Shown here one piece after another: positions 53,482 to 63,194 of a stretch of 64,000 nt of DNA. The notes below the pieces were generated by a model, which made no database searches, was not told where the DNA came from, and worked only from the letters and a program-made list of their open reading frames with translations. Position 1 is the first letter of the stretch; each line of letters starts with the position of its first letter. Source of the stretch: Lichenicoccus roseus (GTDB lineage Bacteria; Pseudomonadota; Alphaproteobacteria; Acetobacterales; Acetobacteraceae); assembly GCF_005844085.1 (NCBI RefSeq), contig NZ_VCDI01000001.1, forward strand, positions 186,001 through 250,000. Direction: 5' to 3'. The position numbers were made by a program, and so were the translations under genes.

Positions 53482-55980
53482 ATGGACATGTTGAACGCAG
53501 ACGATCGCGCCGTTGCAGCCATGTCGGGCATGGCCGACGCACTCGTGGGCTATGTCGTGACGGGCTGGGCGATCGACGAGACATCTCCCCTCGATGCTGC
53601 CAGCGTCGACATCTTCGTCGATGGCGAGAAGGTGGGCGCGGCCAGCTGCGACCAGGTGCGCCAGGATCTCGCCACCCTGGGATATCCACGGCACGGGGGC
53701 GGGTTCAGCTTCCCGATCCCCGGACGCTTCATGGATGGCGATGGCCACGTCCTGCGCATCGCATTCCATGACGGCACGCCGATGATGTTCCACTCCCGGT
53801 CCGGCGAGCAGTTGCCCGAGGTGCGCTTCCGCTCCGAGCGCGCGGTGGAGATCGACGGATTCGTCGACGGTATCGTGGGCAGCGGGATATGTGGCTGGGT
53901 GGTCCGCCGCAACAACGAGACCGGACACTCCACCGGCGGCGTTCAGATCCAGGTGCGCTGCAACGGCGCCGCCATCGGCCAGTTCATCGCCGACCACGTG
54001 CGGCAGGATGTCGGGCAGGCCAAGAAATGCTCGCCTCGCGTCGGCTTCGACTTCCAGATCCCGGCTGAGTTCCGGACCGGCAGGACATTCAGTTTCTCGC
54101 TATGGGCCTTGCCGGAAGATGTCGAGCTCCGGCAAAGCCCGATCCGCATCAACTACCCGTCGACCGATGCGACCAGCAAGCTCTATGCGCTCAAGGACGT
54201 TGTCGACGAGCTCTGCTCCCGTGCCTGGTCGGTACAGCGCGAGATCATGCGCATGCTGCCGACCGGCGGCACCGTCACCGGCGGTTATGACGCATGGGCG
54301 CGACGCTATTATGCCGATCTGACGCGGCGTACCGCCACGCTGCCGCCTGCGCACGGCACACCACTGGTGTCGATCGTCATGCCAACCTACAAGCCGGACC
54401 TGCGCGACTTCATCGCCGCCATCGCCTCGGTCAGCAAACAGACCTACGCGAACTGGGAATTGCTCATCGTCGACGATGCCAGCCGCAGCCGCACCCTCAC
54501 CTCCTGCATACAGGACCATGCCAGGCAGGATCGCCGGATACGCCTGATCCGCCAGACCAGAAACTCCGGCATCAGCACGGCGACCAATGCCGCCCTGCAG
54601 GCAGCCCAGGGCGAGTTCGTGGCATTCTTCGACCATGACGACCTTCTGGTGGATGTTGCCATCGAGACTATGGTGCGCGCAGCCCTGTCGACGGGTGCGC
54701 GGATCCTGTACTCCGACGAGGACAAGATCGACGAGACCGGCGTCTATAGCGAGCCGAACCTCAAGCCGGACTGGAACTATCGTTTCCTGCTCTGCCAGAA
54801 CTACATCTGCCATCTGCTGATGGTCGAGCGTGCGTTGCTGCAGCAGGTCGGGCCGCTGCGCACCGCCCACGACGGCGCCCAGGACCATGACCTGCTGCTG
54901 CGCCTGTCCGAGACGTGTCCGGCCGATCGCATCCTGCACGTATCCGAGCTGCTCTACCATTGGCGCAAGAGCGCGACATCGACGGCGTCGTCGGGCGACG
55001 CGAAGCCGTACGCCATCAAGGCCGGGCTGACCGCGGTCACCGATCACCTGCGTCGCCGCGGCTTCGAAACAGCGGAGGTGACATCGATCGGCGCCAGGAC
55101 GATGTACTCGATCGAGTGGAACGGCCGCCAGACGCCGAGCGTCTGCATCATCATTCCGTTCAAGGACCAGGCAGGGATCACCCGCCGCTGCCTCGAGGAA
55201 GTCCTGGCCCATACCGACTACCCGAACTGGCGCATCGTCCTGGTCGATAACGGGTCGGAGAGCGTGGAGGCCAAGCGGCTCTGCCGGGATTACCACGCCC
55301 ATCCACTTGTCACGATCCGCCACGTGCATGAGAAATTCAACTACTCGCGGCTCAACAACATCGCAGCCAAGGAAAATCCCGCGGACTTTTTCGTATTTCT
55401 CAACAACGACGTTTTCCTGCGGCAGGGGAACTGGCTACGCATCCTGCTGGACGAGGCCCTGGCGGATCCGCGGGTCGCCATCGTCGGCGCCAAGCTGCTC
55501 TATCCCGACCGGATGGTCCAGCATGCCGGGATCGTGCTGGGCGTGGGCGGGATCGCGGACCATACCTTCCGCGGCATCCCGGATGGCGACCCCGGCTATG
55601 TCGCGCGTGCCTGGTGCGCCCAGCAATACTCCGCCGTCACCGCGGCATGCATGCTCTGCCGGGCGCAGGCGTTCCGCGAAGTCGGCGGCTTCGACGAGGT
55701 CGAGCTCGCGGTCGCGTTCAACGATGTCGATCTGTGCCTGAGGGTGGGTGCAAGCGGCTGGCGCGTCATCTGGACGCCCGACCTGGTTGCCGAGCACCAC
55801 GAATCCCTGAGCCGCGGCACCGACATGGCGCCCGAGAAGGCGGGACGGTTCTTCCACGAGAACCAGCTCATGCAACAGAGACACGGCGAGGTGCTGCGCC
55901 GCGATCCCTTCTACAACCCGATCTTCTCCCGTCTCGACGGCATCTTCAGGGATCTCGGCGAGATCGGCTCCGGGAGCTGA
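53482..55980 (+). CDS. Tandem two-domain GT2 glycosyltransferase with duplicated N-terminal domains
   Basis: 832 residues from ATG 53482 (frame is open from 53419). Two related beta-rich domains come first (about 14-100 and 125-215); each has a GWxxx entry and a V-x-Q-D/x-R-Q-D block (CDQVRQDLATLGYP and ADHVRQDVGQAKK) ending in FxFxIP. Then two GT-A domains: TPLVSIVMPTYKPDLRDF (about 293) with FFDHDD, and PSVCIIIPFKDQAG (about 551) with FLNNDVF. The layout is that of processive rhamnan or O-antigen glycosyltransferases. It is cytoplasmic, without clear membrane helix. The product is unknown. Confidence 0.83.
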   Translation: MDMLNADDRAVAAMSGMADALVGYVVTGWAIDETSPLDAASVDIFVDGEKVGAASCDQVRQDLATLGYPRHGGGFSFPIPGRFMDGDGHVLRIAFHDGTPMMFHSRSGEQLPEVRFRSERAVEIDGFVDGIVGSGICGWVVRRNNETGHSTGGVQIQVRCNGAAIGQFIADHVRQDVGQAKKCSPRVGFDFQIPAEFRTGRTFSFSLWALPEDVELRQSPIRINYPSTDATSKLYALKDVVDELCSRAWSVQREIMRMLPTGGTVTGGYDAWARRYYADLTRRTATLPPAHGTPLVSIVMPTYKPDLRDFIAAIASVSKQTYANWELLIVDDASRSRTLTSCIQDHARQDRRIRLIRQTRNSGISTATNAALQAAQGEFVAFFDHDDLLVDVAIETMVRAALSTGARILYSDEDKIDETGVYSEPNLKPDWNYRFLLCQNYICHLLMVERALLQQVGPLRTAHDGAQDHDLLLRLSETCPADRILHVSELLYHWRKSATSTASSGDAKPYAIKAGLTAVTDHLRRRGFETAEVTSIGARTMYSIEWNGRQTPSVCIIIPFKDQAGITRRCLEEVLAHTDYPNWRIVLVDNGSESVEAKRLCRDYHAHPLVTIRHVHEKFNYSRLNNIAAKENPADFFVFLNNDVFLRQGNWLRILLDEALADPRVAIVGAKLLYPDRMVQHAGIVLGVGGIADHTFRGIPDGDPGYVARAWCAQQYSAVTAACMLCRAQAFREVGGFDEVELAVAFNDVDLCLRVGASGWRVIWTPDLVAEHHESLSRGTDMAPEKAGRFFHENQLMQQRHGEVLRRDPFYNPIFSRLDGIFRDLGEIGSGS

Positions 55981-55987
55981 CGGAGCG

Positions 55988-56920
55988 ATGGCGAAGCACA
56001 AGTTCTCGCTGGTCGCCTGCGCCCGCTGGGAAGAGGCCGCGATCCTCGAGTGGCTCGACTACCACAAGTCGATCGGCTTCGATCACGTCTATCTCTGGTC
56101 GAACGACGATGACCCGGCGACATTGCGCGAGGCGGTCGCTCCGCATCTCTGCGGCGTCGATCCGTTCCTGACCTTCAACCACTGGCCTGCGCGAGGCAAG
56201 CAGGGCGAGATATACGAGCGGTTCGTGGCCGAATTCGCCATCGAGACCGAATGGTTCTGCTTCCTGGATATCGACGAATTCCTGGTGCTGAAGGGCATCG
56301 ACAACATCCACCGGTTCATGCAGCCGCTGGAGAACGAGTTCGGCTGCATCTATTTCAACTGGCTCAATTATGGCCCGAACGGCCGCCCCAGGCGCGAGCC
56401 CGGCAGTGTCCTGCTCGGACATACCCGCCGTTCCCGCTCGCTTGATTTCCATACCAAGAACATTATCAGGTCGTCCCTGGTGACCATTGCCGAGATCCGG
56501 GCCGGCAACCTCGCCGGCGCGCTCGCCTACTTCCATTTCTGGCACGACTACAAGCTTGCCGGCCTGCGCATCGGAGACGCCGCCGGCGAGGAGATCATCG
56601 ACTACACGGTCGATTTCCCGCGCGCGGCGCATGCCTTCTGTCATCGTCCGGGCTACCAGGAACGCATGCTGCAGGTCGCCTATTGCGCCCACTTCCAGTT
56701 CAAGTCCGAGGAGGACTTCCTGCGGCGCGTGCGGAGGGGCAGCAACTCCGGGGAGGAACATTGGGAGCGCATGTTCCTGGAGGGACGCCACCTGGCGTTG
56801 CTCGCGGCGCATGACGAGGTCGAGGATACCTACCTCGCCGACTACTGGGCACCACGCCACCGCATGCTCGAGGTTGTGCGGCACGCGCAGCTTGTCGCAA
56901 AGCAGGCGGGCGAGCTTTGA
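55988..56920 (+). CDS. Glycosyltransferase family 92 / Glyco_tranf_2_4 protein
   Basis: 310 residues. KFSLVACARWEEAAILEWLDYHKSIGFDHVYLW is the family's opening, and CFLDIDEFLVL near residue 92 holds the DxD-type metal site. NIHRFMQ and YFNWLNYGPNG follow in order. It starts eight bases after the GT2 gene and its stop overlaps the next TTG start. Likely transfers a further sugar in the same pathway. Acceptor unknown. Confidence 0.8.
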   Translation: MAKHKFSLVACARWEEAAILEWLDYHKSIGFDHVYLWSNDDDPATLREAVAPHLCGVDPFLTFNHWPARGKQGEIYERFVAEFAIETEWFCFLDIDEFLVLKGIDNIHRFMQPLENEFGCIYFNWLNYGPNGRPRREPGSVLLGHTRRSRSLDFHTKNIIRSSLVTIAEIRAGNLAGALAYFHFWHDYKLAGLRIGDAAGEEIIDYTVDFPRAAHAFCHRPGYQERMLQVAYCAHFQFKSEEDFLRRVRRGSNSGEEHWERMFLEGRHLALLAAHDEVEDTYLADYWAPRHRMLEVVRHAQLVAKQAGEL

Positions 56921-58140
56921 GAAAACGAGTGTTGGCCTGCATCCTCGGCGTCGCCGTGGCGTGTGCGACCGGTCACGCGCGGGCGCAGGAGGTCTATGTC
57001 GGGACCGCCGACCAGTGGCCCGACCTCGTCGCCCATCCGGGCCAGTGGCAGTTCGTGCGTGACCATGCCGACGGGCTCTACGTCAATTTCATCATGATGA
57101 AGCAGCAGCCGGCACTGCGTCTGCGGCAGACGGGCAAGCTGATGCGCCACCGGAACGCCTTCCTCGAGTCTGATCTCCGTACCCCAAGACCGGGAGATAT
57201 CGCATCCGGAGCATCGCCGCAGGACGACCGGGACGCGATAGCAGGACTGCAATCGGCCGGCTTCCGGGTGGCCTATACCAGCCTCAACTACGGCTGGGAC
57301 GCGTCGCGGGCGGCGCTGCTGGGCAGCTACGGCCGGCAGCGGTCCGACATCCGCCCCGACCTGGTCCAGATCGGACCCTGGACGCTTGGCGGTGATCTCG
57401 CGACCGACCCGCCGGGAGCGCACAACGCGGCCTACCGGGACTGGATCCGCAACGCCGATGGCGTCTCCACGGATGGCCCGATGGGATTCTGGCTGGATGA
57501 CCGGGGCCACATGCGGCAGGCCAGCATCTCGATGGTGCGGTTCGCCCATCGCAACCGCAAGCGGGCCTCGGTGATGCTCTGCCCCTACGGTGCCGGCAAC
57601 AGCCATTACGGTCCGCAGCAGTTCCTCGCCGTCGCACAGGATGCCGTGCGGGAGCACGAGGATGCCGACGCCGTCCCCGACATCTGGAGCGTCTTCGAAT
57701 ATGCGACCGCTATCCCGGCAGTGCCCGAGCAGGAGAACGGACGGGCGACCAGCACGACAACCGGTGTCGCCTACTGGCTGCTAAAGCACCTGCGCGACCC
57801 GGACCACTCCCTGTCGGTGTCGGTGGCGGGAGGTTGGCGGCACACCTCGCGCGGGGTCCGGACCCTGGATGTCGAGCTCGCGAACAACAGCCGATGGATC
57901 GATTTCGCACCGCGCCTCATGGTTCATGCCGGGCGCGGCGCCGGCTTGCTGATCCGGCCCGGGGCGGACAGTCCGACGGTCAGCGGGATCGTCTTCACCG
58001 GGACTTTGCGGCTGCTGCCCGGGCAATCGCGCGGCATTCGCGTCGTGATGCGTGAGCGCGCGCGGAATGCATGGCTCGACTTGTTCCCGGCCGCGGGCGG
58101 CAATGGCACCCCGCGCAGGGTGCCATTGCCGCCTGGCTGA
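56917..58140 (+). CDS. Exported protein of unknown function
   Basis: 407 residues with a signal peptide (about 1-23, HARA). No family was recognised. The mature part has aromatic and acidic stretches such as TADQWPDLVAHPGQWQFVRD, DGLYVNFIMMKQQ, and GFWLDDRGHMR, that give the impression of a (beta/alpha) barrel hydrolase; C-terminal residues after 310 look like a beta domain (LDVELANNSRWIDFAPRL). The TTG start overlaps the upstream glycosyltransferase stop, so it belongs to the cassette; a glycan-acting role is inference. Confidence 0.65.
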   Translation: MRKRVLACILGVAVACATGHARAQEVYVGTADQWPDLVAHPGQWQFVRDHADGLYVNFIMMKQQPALRLRQTGKLMRHRNAFLESDLRTPRPGDIASGASPQDDRDAIAGLQSAGFRVAYTSLNYGWDASRAALLGSYGRQRSDIRPDLVQIGPWTLGGDLATDPPGAHNAAYRDWIRNADGVSTDGPMGFWLDDRGHMRQASISMVRFAHRNRKRASVMLCPYGAGNSHYGPQQFLAVAQDAVREHEDADAVPDIWSVFEYATAIPAVPEQENGRATSTTTGVAYWLLKHLRDPDHSLSVSVAGGWRHTSRGVRTLDVELANNSRWIDFAPRLMVHAGRGAGLLIRPGADSPTVSGIVFTGTLRLLPGQSRGIRVVMRERARNAWLDLFPAAGGNGTPRRVPLPPG

Positions 58141-58144
58141 CCGG

Positions 58145-58534
58145 CTAGCGCTGGATCAGTTCGATCTTGTAGCCATCGGGATCCTGCACGAAGGCGATGA
58201 CCGTGGTGCCGTGCTGTACCGGACCGGCCTCGCGGGTGACCTTGCCGCCGCCGGCACGGACCTTCTCGCACGCCGCCGCGACATCCGGCACGCCCACCGC
58301 GAAGTGCCCGAAGCCGCTGCCGACCTCGTAGCCGTCATCCTCGCCATAGTTGTAGGTCAGCTCGATCTCCGCCTGCCCGTGCGCATTGTCGTCGAAGCCG
58401 ACGAAGGCCAGCGTGTACTTCCCGGCCGGCACGTCGTTGCGGCGCAGCTCGCGCATGCCGAGCAGCTTGTAGAAGGCGATGCTGTCGTCGAGGTTCTTCA
58501 CCCGGACCATGGTGTGCAGGTAGTTCATGCTCAT
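58145..58534 (-). CDS. gloA: Lactoylglutathione lyase (glyoxalase I)
   Basis: 129 residues, two beta-alpha-beta-beta-beta repeats of the VOC fold. Metal ligands are in place: His in YLHTMVRV, Glu in EIELTYNYG, His in GHFAVGVPD and Glu in KIELIQR. It turns the methylglyoxal-glutathione adduct to lactoylglutathione. Its ATG overlaps the lpxI stop by four bases, placing it at the end of the outer-membrane unit. Confidence 0.93.
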   Translation of the reverse strand: MSMNYLHTMVRVKNLDDSIAFYKLLGMRELRRNDVPAGKYTLAFVGFDDNAHGQAEIELTYNYGEDDGYEVGSGFGHFAVGVPDVAAACEKVRAGGGKVTREAGPVQHGTTVIAFVQDPDGYKIELIQR

Positions 58535-59391
58535 GTCGTCGCGTCCTTCGCGTTGATGCCTGTCAGGAACAGGCCAAGGCGGTCTGCGGTTGCAATGCAG
58601 CCGGGTCGATCGGTGAGAAGCGTGTAGCCCGCCTCGACCGCAATACCGCGCAGCCCCGCGGCAGCAGCATGCTCCACCGTGCGCGGCCCGATCGTCGGCA
58701 GGTCGGCGCGACGCTCCTGTCCCGGCTTGACCAGCTTGACCAGCACGCCGCCCGGCCCCGGCTGGCGCAGGCTCGCCGCCCGTTCGAGCATGCGGTCGGT
58801 GCCCTCCAGGGCCTCCACCGCCAGCACCAGGTTGTCCTGCACGACGCAGCCCTGCCCGATATCCAGGGCGCCAAGCGCACGCACCACTCGGGCGCCGCGC
58901 GCGATGTCGGCCAGTGCCTGCGCATCGGGCGCCACACCGCCCATCACGCCCTCGCCTGCAACGCCCCCCGCCGTGGCGCCATCGGACAGGAACTCGTGCG
59001 CGCCCCTGACGACGAAGCCCTCCTCGCCGAGCACGCGCACCAGCGCACCGAGCAATCCGTCATCGCCGCCGAACAGCGAGCGGCCGATCCGCGCCAGGAT
59101 GCGGGTGCCCTCCGCATCCGGGCGCAGGTCCCGCAGGGACGGCCGTCGCACCGGCCCGATCAGCACCAGCTCACGGCAGTGGTGCCGGCGCAGCGCCGAC
59201 AGGATCTGCCCGGCCGCCGCCAGGCGGATGATCTCGTGCGGCCAGGGCGCGATCACCGCCGGCTCGGCGAAATCCGCGAATCCGACGATGAAGACGTCGT
59301 AGCCTGCGCGCCCCGCAGCCTCGGCCACCTGCGCCGGCAGCGGCCCGCCCCCTGCAAGGATGCCCAGGGCGGGCGCACGCGGTTCCGGCAT
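58531..59391 (-). CDS. lpxI: UDP-2,3-diacylglucosamine pyrophosphatase LpxI
   Basis: 286 residues of the DUF1009/LpxI family, the alphaproteobacterial substitute for Lpx[36 protein letters not shown] and [17 protein letters not shown] are family marks. It cleaves UDP-diacylglucosamine to lipid X in lipid A synthesis. It lies five bases after lpxA. Confidence 0.95.
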   Translation of the reverse strand: MPEPRAPALGILAGGGPLPAQVAEAAGRAGYDVFIVGFADFAEPAVIAPWPHEIIRLAAAGQILSALRRHHCRELVLIGPVRRPSLRDLRPDAEGTRILARIGRSLFGGDDGLLGALVRVLGEEGFVVRGAHEFLSDGATAGGVAGEGVMGGVAPDAQALADIARGARVVRALGALDIGQGCVVQDNLVLAVEALEGTDRMLERAASLRQPGPGGVLVKLVKPGQERRADLPTIGPRTVEHAAAAGLRGIAVEAGYTLLTDRPGCIATADRLGLFLTGINAKDATT

Positions 59392-59396
59392 GAGGG

Positions 59397-60236
59397 TCAG
59401 GCGCCCTCGGTCTCCTCGGCACCGCCGGCGTCCCGCCTCGCCACCCGCACCAGACCGCGGCGGCTCGGGGCGGCGATGAAGGCGAGGATCTCGTCCACCC
59501 GCGGGTCGCCGGCGAACTCCGCCCGCACCCGGGCGAGGCGTTCCTCAAACACGCCGGCGCCGGCCTCGTCATGCGGATACAGGGTCCGGAAGGCGCGTCG
59601 CAGATGCTGCAGCTCGGGTGCCGCAACCCCGCTGCGCCGCAGCCAGACCCAATGCAGCCCGACCAGCCTGGCACGATTGCCGAGCACGCTGCCATACGGG
59701 ATCACGTCCGCCTCGACGCCGCAGACACCCCCCACCATGGCGGCGCGCCCGATGCGCACGAACTGGTGCAGCGCCGCGGCGCCCATGATGCGGGCGTGGT
59801 CGCCGATCACCACATGTCCGCCCATCACCACGTTGTTGACGATGATGACGTGGTCACCCAGTTCGCAATCGTGCGCGACATGGGCATTGGCCATGAGCAG
59901 GCAGTCGTGGCCGACCCGGGTCAGGCCGCTGCCGGTGACGGTGCCACGATGCACGGTGACGTTCTCGCGTATCACGGTGCGGGCGCCGATCTCGCACCGG
60001 GTCGGCTCGCCGCGGTACTTGAGGTCCTGCGGCGCCAGCCCGACGGTGCAGAACGGATAGAGCAGCGCGCCCTCGCCGATATGGGTGCGGCCGTCGACGA
60101 CCACGTGCGAGACCAGTTGTACGCCGTCCCCGAGCGTCACCTCGGGGCCGATGCTGCACCAGGGACCGACGCGGACCCCCTGCCCGATACGGGCGCCGGG
60201 TGCAACGATGGCCGAGGGGTGGATTTCGCTCGTCAT
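59397..60236 (-). CDS. lpxA: UDP-N-acetylglucosamine acyltransferase
   Basis: 279 residues. Left-handed beta-helix from residue 5 (IHPSAIVAPGARIGQGVRVGPW) to about 190, with the catalytic His in TVHRGT and AHVAHDC regions, and the helical C-terminal part. First step of lipid A synthesis. ATG 60236; ATG 60248 is an alternative. A gap of 213 bases separates it from fabZ, with no gene in it. Confidence 0.95.
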   Translation of the reverse strand: MTSEIHPSAIVAPGARIGQGVRVGPWCSIGPEVTLGDGVQLVSHVVVDGRTHIGEGALLYPFCTVGLAPQDLKYRGEPTRCEIGARTVIRENVTVHRGTVTGSGLTRVGHDCLLMANAHVAHDCELGDHVIIVNNVVMGGHVVIGDHARIMGAAALHQFVRIGRAAMVGGVCGVEADVIPYGSVLGNRARLVGLHWVWLRRSGVAAPELQHLRRAFRTLYPHDEAGAGVFEERLARVRAEFAGDPRVDEILAFIAAPSRRGLVRVARRDAGGAEETEGA

Positions 60237-60449
60237 CGTGCTCGTCATCGCTCGCGGCATCGTTGCATGCCTTGCCTCATCCTGGTGGCTCACCCGGAGG
60301 CCCGGCTTCCGGCCTCGATCGTCACGATCGATCCCGGGACCGGCCCTGCGGATCGTGATGATGGCGAAAACGCCTACCCTGGCGATCCTGCCAAGACACC
60401 GAATGTTTCCGCCGGTGACGGAGGCGGCCGCAGCGCAGCCGCGCCCTGC

Positions 60450-61022
60450 TCAGCGCATGATCATCGCGCTGTAGGTGGCCTCGGCGACCGACACGCCGTC
60501 GACCCGGGCGACGCCACGGAATTTCCAGACATTGCCCCGGTTGCGCTCTTTCTCGACGTGTATGCGCAGCTGGTCGCCGGGTACCACCGGCCGCCGGAAC
60601 TTCGCATTCTCGATGGTCATGAAATAGACCAGCTTGCCCTCGAAGGCGTCGCCCAGGGTCAGCACCACCAGTGCCGCCGCGGTCTGCGCCATCGCCTCGA
60701 TGATCAGCACACCGGGCATCACCGGGCGCTGCGGGAAGTGGCCGAGGAAGTGCGGCTCGTTGAAGGTCACGTTCTTGATGCCTATGGCGGACTGGTTGAG
60801 CACCACGTCCACCATCCGGTCGATCATCAGGAACGGATAGCGATGCGGGATCGCCGCCATGATCTGGTGCACGTCGATCTGGGCGATCCGGTCGCCGACA
60901 TGCGCGGCCAGGATGCCGCCACCGGTCCCCTGCGCTCCCGCCCCGAGTCCACCCGCGGCGTCGCTGTGCGCGTCACCCGCGTCAGCAGGCCCGGTTTTCT
61001 CGTTCTGTGCCGTTCCGTCCAT
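60450..61022 (-). CDS. fabZ: 3-hydroxyacyl-ACP dehydratase FabZ
   Basis: 190 residues; the first 45 are low-complexity Gly/Ala and unlike the family. Hot-dog core: [16 protein letters not shown] with catalytic His and [20 protein letters not shown] with the Glu. It removes water in fatty-acid elongation. Position between lpxD and lpxA is the common one. Confidence 0.95.
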   Translation of the reverse strand: MDGTAQNEKTGPADAGDAHSDAAGGLGAGAQGTGGGILAAHVGDRIAQIDVHQIMAAIPHRYPFLMIDRMVDVVLNQSAIGIKNVTFNEPHFLGHFPQRPVMPGVLIIEAMAQTAAALVVLTLGDAFEGKLVYFMTIENAKFRRPVVPGDQLRIHVEKERNRGNVWKFRGVARVDGVSVAEATYSAMIMR

Positions 61023-61075
61023 CGAGGCTCAATCCATCCCGCGCAGCAGGGCTGCGACCCACATCCACCAACGCC

Positions 61076-62170
61076 CTATCCGGACGAACCGGGTTCCCGG
61101 TCATCCTGCGCGGACTTCGCGCCGGCGATCGACTGCCGCGCCAGTCGTTTCAAGGCCGCCACGTTACGGAAGAACTCCCGGAACGGCATCGCCGGGCTGC
61201 CGATCACGTCGGCTCCCGCATCCACATCGGACATCACGCCCGCCTGGGCTCCGATGCGCGCCTTGCGGCCGATCCGGATATGGCCGATCAGGCCGGCCTG
61301 GGCCGCAATGGTCACGAAGTCCTCGAGTTCCGTCGAGCCCGAAATTCCCGCCTGTGCGACGACGATGCAGCACCGTCCAAGGCGCACGTTGTGCCCGATC
61401 TGCACCAGGTTGTCGAGCCGGGACCCCGCGCCGATCACGGTGTCCTGCGCCGAGCCGCGGTCGATGGTGGAGTTGGCGCCGACCTCGACATCGTCGTGCA
61501 GCACCACCCGCCCGAGCTGCGGCACGCTCACGAAGCCGGCGTCCGAGAGCGCAAAGCCGAACCCGTCCTGTCCGATCCGGACGCCGGGGAACAGGGTCAC
61601 GCGGTCACCGATCAAAGCATGGCTGACACTGGCATGGGCGCCGATCCGGCATCCAACGCCAATCGTGACACCTGGCCCGATGACGGCGTGCGCCATGACC
61701 ACGCTGCCGGCACCGATCCGTGCTCCTCGGCCGATGACCACGAAAGGACCGATTTCCGCGGCAGGGTCGATGATGGCACCGCTCTCGACCAGGGCGGTCG
61801 AATGGATGCCCGGGGTCGCCACGGGAGACGGGTGGAACGCCGCCGCCACCCGGGCCCAGGCGAGATAGGGCTGCGGCGTCACCAGCGCGGCGCAATGTGG
61901 CGGCACCTGGTCTACGAACGCGGGTGCCACGATCACAGCCCCGGCACCGGTGCCGGCAAGCAGCGGCAGGTAGCGGCGGTTATCGAGAAAGCTGACCTCG
62001 CCGGCCCCGGCAGCCTGCAGCGGCGCCACGCCGGCCAGCGGCGCCGGCGGGCGTCCATCCGCCGGCAGCCTGATCTCGGCGCCGGCAAGGGCGGCCAGGC
62101 TCTCGAGCGCGAGCGGCCCGCTCTGCGCAAAGAACCGCTCGTCGCCGGTGCCGCGCCCCGGGGCCTGCAC
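61076..62170 (-). CDS. lpxD: UDP-3-O-(3-hydroxyacyl)glucosamine N-acyltransferase
   Basis: 364 residues. N-terminal uridine-binding part (AGEVSFLDNRRYLPLL) is followed by the left-handed beta-helix (about 110-320), with the catalytic His in QIGHNVRLGRCC. Third step of lipid A synthesis. GTG start at 62170, six bases after the skp-like gene. It is the usual bamA-skp-lpxD-fabZ-lpxA order. Confidence 0.95.
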   Translation of the reverse strand: MQAPGRGTGDERFFAQSGPLALESLAALAGAEIRLPADGRPPAPLAGVAPLQAAGAGEVSFLDNRRYLPLLAGTGAGAVIVAPAFVDQVPPHCAALVTPQPYLAWARVAAAFHPSPVATPGIHSTALVESGAIIDPAAEIGPFVVIGRGARIGAGSVVMAHAVIGPGVTIGVGCRIGAHASVSHALIGDRVTLFPGVRIGQDGFGFALSDAGFVSVPQLGRVVLHDDVEVGANSTIDRGSAQDTVIGAGSRLDNLVQIGHNVRLGRCCIVVAQAGISGSTELEDFVTIAAQAGLIGHIRIGRKARIGAQAGVMSDVDAGADVIGSPAMPFREFFRNVAALKRLARQSIAGAKSAQDDREPGSSG

Positions 62171-62176
62171 CGGTCG

Positions 62177-63193
62177 CTACTTCTTCACCGCCGGGCCTGG
62201 AGCCGCTCCGGACGCTGTTCCAGCATGGGCGGCGCCGGCGGGCACGGGGGTGGTTGCGACGGTCGAGACCGGCGGCGGTGCCGGCTGCGGACCCGGGTTG
62301 GCGGTGGTCGGGAAGCTGCCCGAACGCGCCAGCTCCTCGGGATCGACGCCATCGGCTGGGATGAACACCGAGGACAGCGTCGAATTCAGCTGGTTCGACA
62401 CCTGCAGGGTGATGTCGAAGTCGTTGATGTTGAGCGCCACCTGCTCGCGATGCAGCACCAGGTTCATGCCGCGGGCGCCGGCGACCTGCCGGATCACCTG
62501 CACCAGTTCGCGCTCGATCTGGCCAAGCGACACCTGGGCGGCTTCCTGGATGATGCGGTTGCGGTTGCGGAAGTCGCGTTGCGCCGCCGTCACCCGCTGC
62601 TGCAGCGCGCGCTCGCGCGACGCCAGCTGCTCCGGGCTGAGCTTGGAGTTCTGGATCTGCTGCTGCAGGTCGCGCCAGCTCGCCTGCTCCTTCTGGGCAT
62701 CCTGGTTGAGCTTGTCGCGCCGGGCGCCGAGCGTGCGCTCGACCTGCTGCGCCGCAACCGACTGGCGCATCACATCGGGCACGCTGAGCACGCCGATCAC
62801 CGCGGCCGGCGGCGCGGCGCCCTTGGGGATCTCGGACAGCGCCGGAATCGGCGGCAGCGGCAGCACCGGCGGCGTCTGCGCGGCACCCTGCGCCTGCGGA
62901 TCGGGCTCGCCCATGGCGTTGGGGCCCGGCCCCGCGACCGGTCCTGCGGAGGGATGGCGGCGCACCACGCTGCCAGGGGGACCACCGGCGGCGGCCTGCT
63001 GGCTCTTCGGCACGAACCAGCCGGGTCCGGAGCCGCTGCTCTGGGCCTGGGCCGCGACCGTCACCGACAGCAGCGGCACCGCGAGGGTAGCGGCCAGCGC
63101 GAGGCGCGTCCCCATGCGCGCGCGGTTGCGTACGGCCGGAAGCGAAGCAGGAAGCATGCGCGCGGGCACGCCGTTGTCTCGGAGCATCATCAC
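62177..63193 (-). CDS. OmpH/Skp family periplasmic chaperone with long extensions
   Basis: 338 residues, about twice the length of Skp. A signal peptide ends near residue 50 (VAAQA). The Skp-like coiled coil lies at about 133-290: VIGVLSVPDVMRQSVAA, QKEQASWRDLQQQIQNSKL, RERALQQRVTAAQRDF. Pro/Ala/Gly-rich arms stand on both sides (about 50-130 and 290-338). It should escort outer-membrane proteins to BamA, encoded directly upstream. Confidence 0.85.
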   Translation of the reverse strand: MMMLRDNGVPARMLPASLPAVRNRARMGTRLALAATLAVPLLSVTVAAQAQSSGSGPGWFVPKSQQAAAGGPPGSVVRRHPSAGPVAGPGPNAMGEPDPQAQGAAQTPPVLPLPPIPALSEIPKGAAPPAAVIGVLSVPDVMRQSVAAQQVERTLGARRDKLNQDAQKEQASWRDLQQQIQNSKLSPEQLASRERALQQRVTAAQRDFRNRNRIIQEAAQVSLGQIERELVQVIRQVAGARGMNLVLHREQVALNINDFDITLQVSNQLNSTLSSVFIPADGVDPEELARSGSFPTTANPGPQPAPPPVSTVATTPVPAGAAHAGTASGAAPGPAVKK

Positions 63194-63194
63194 C

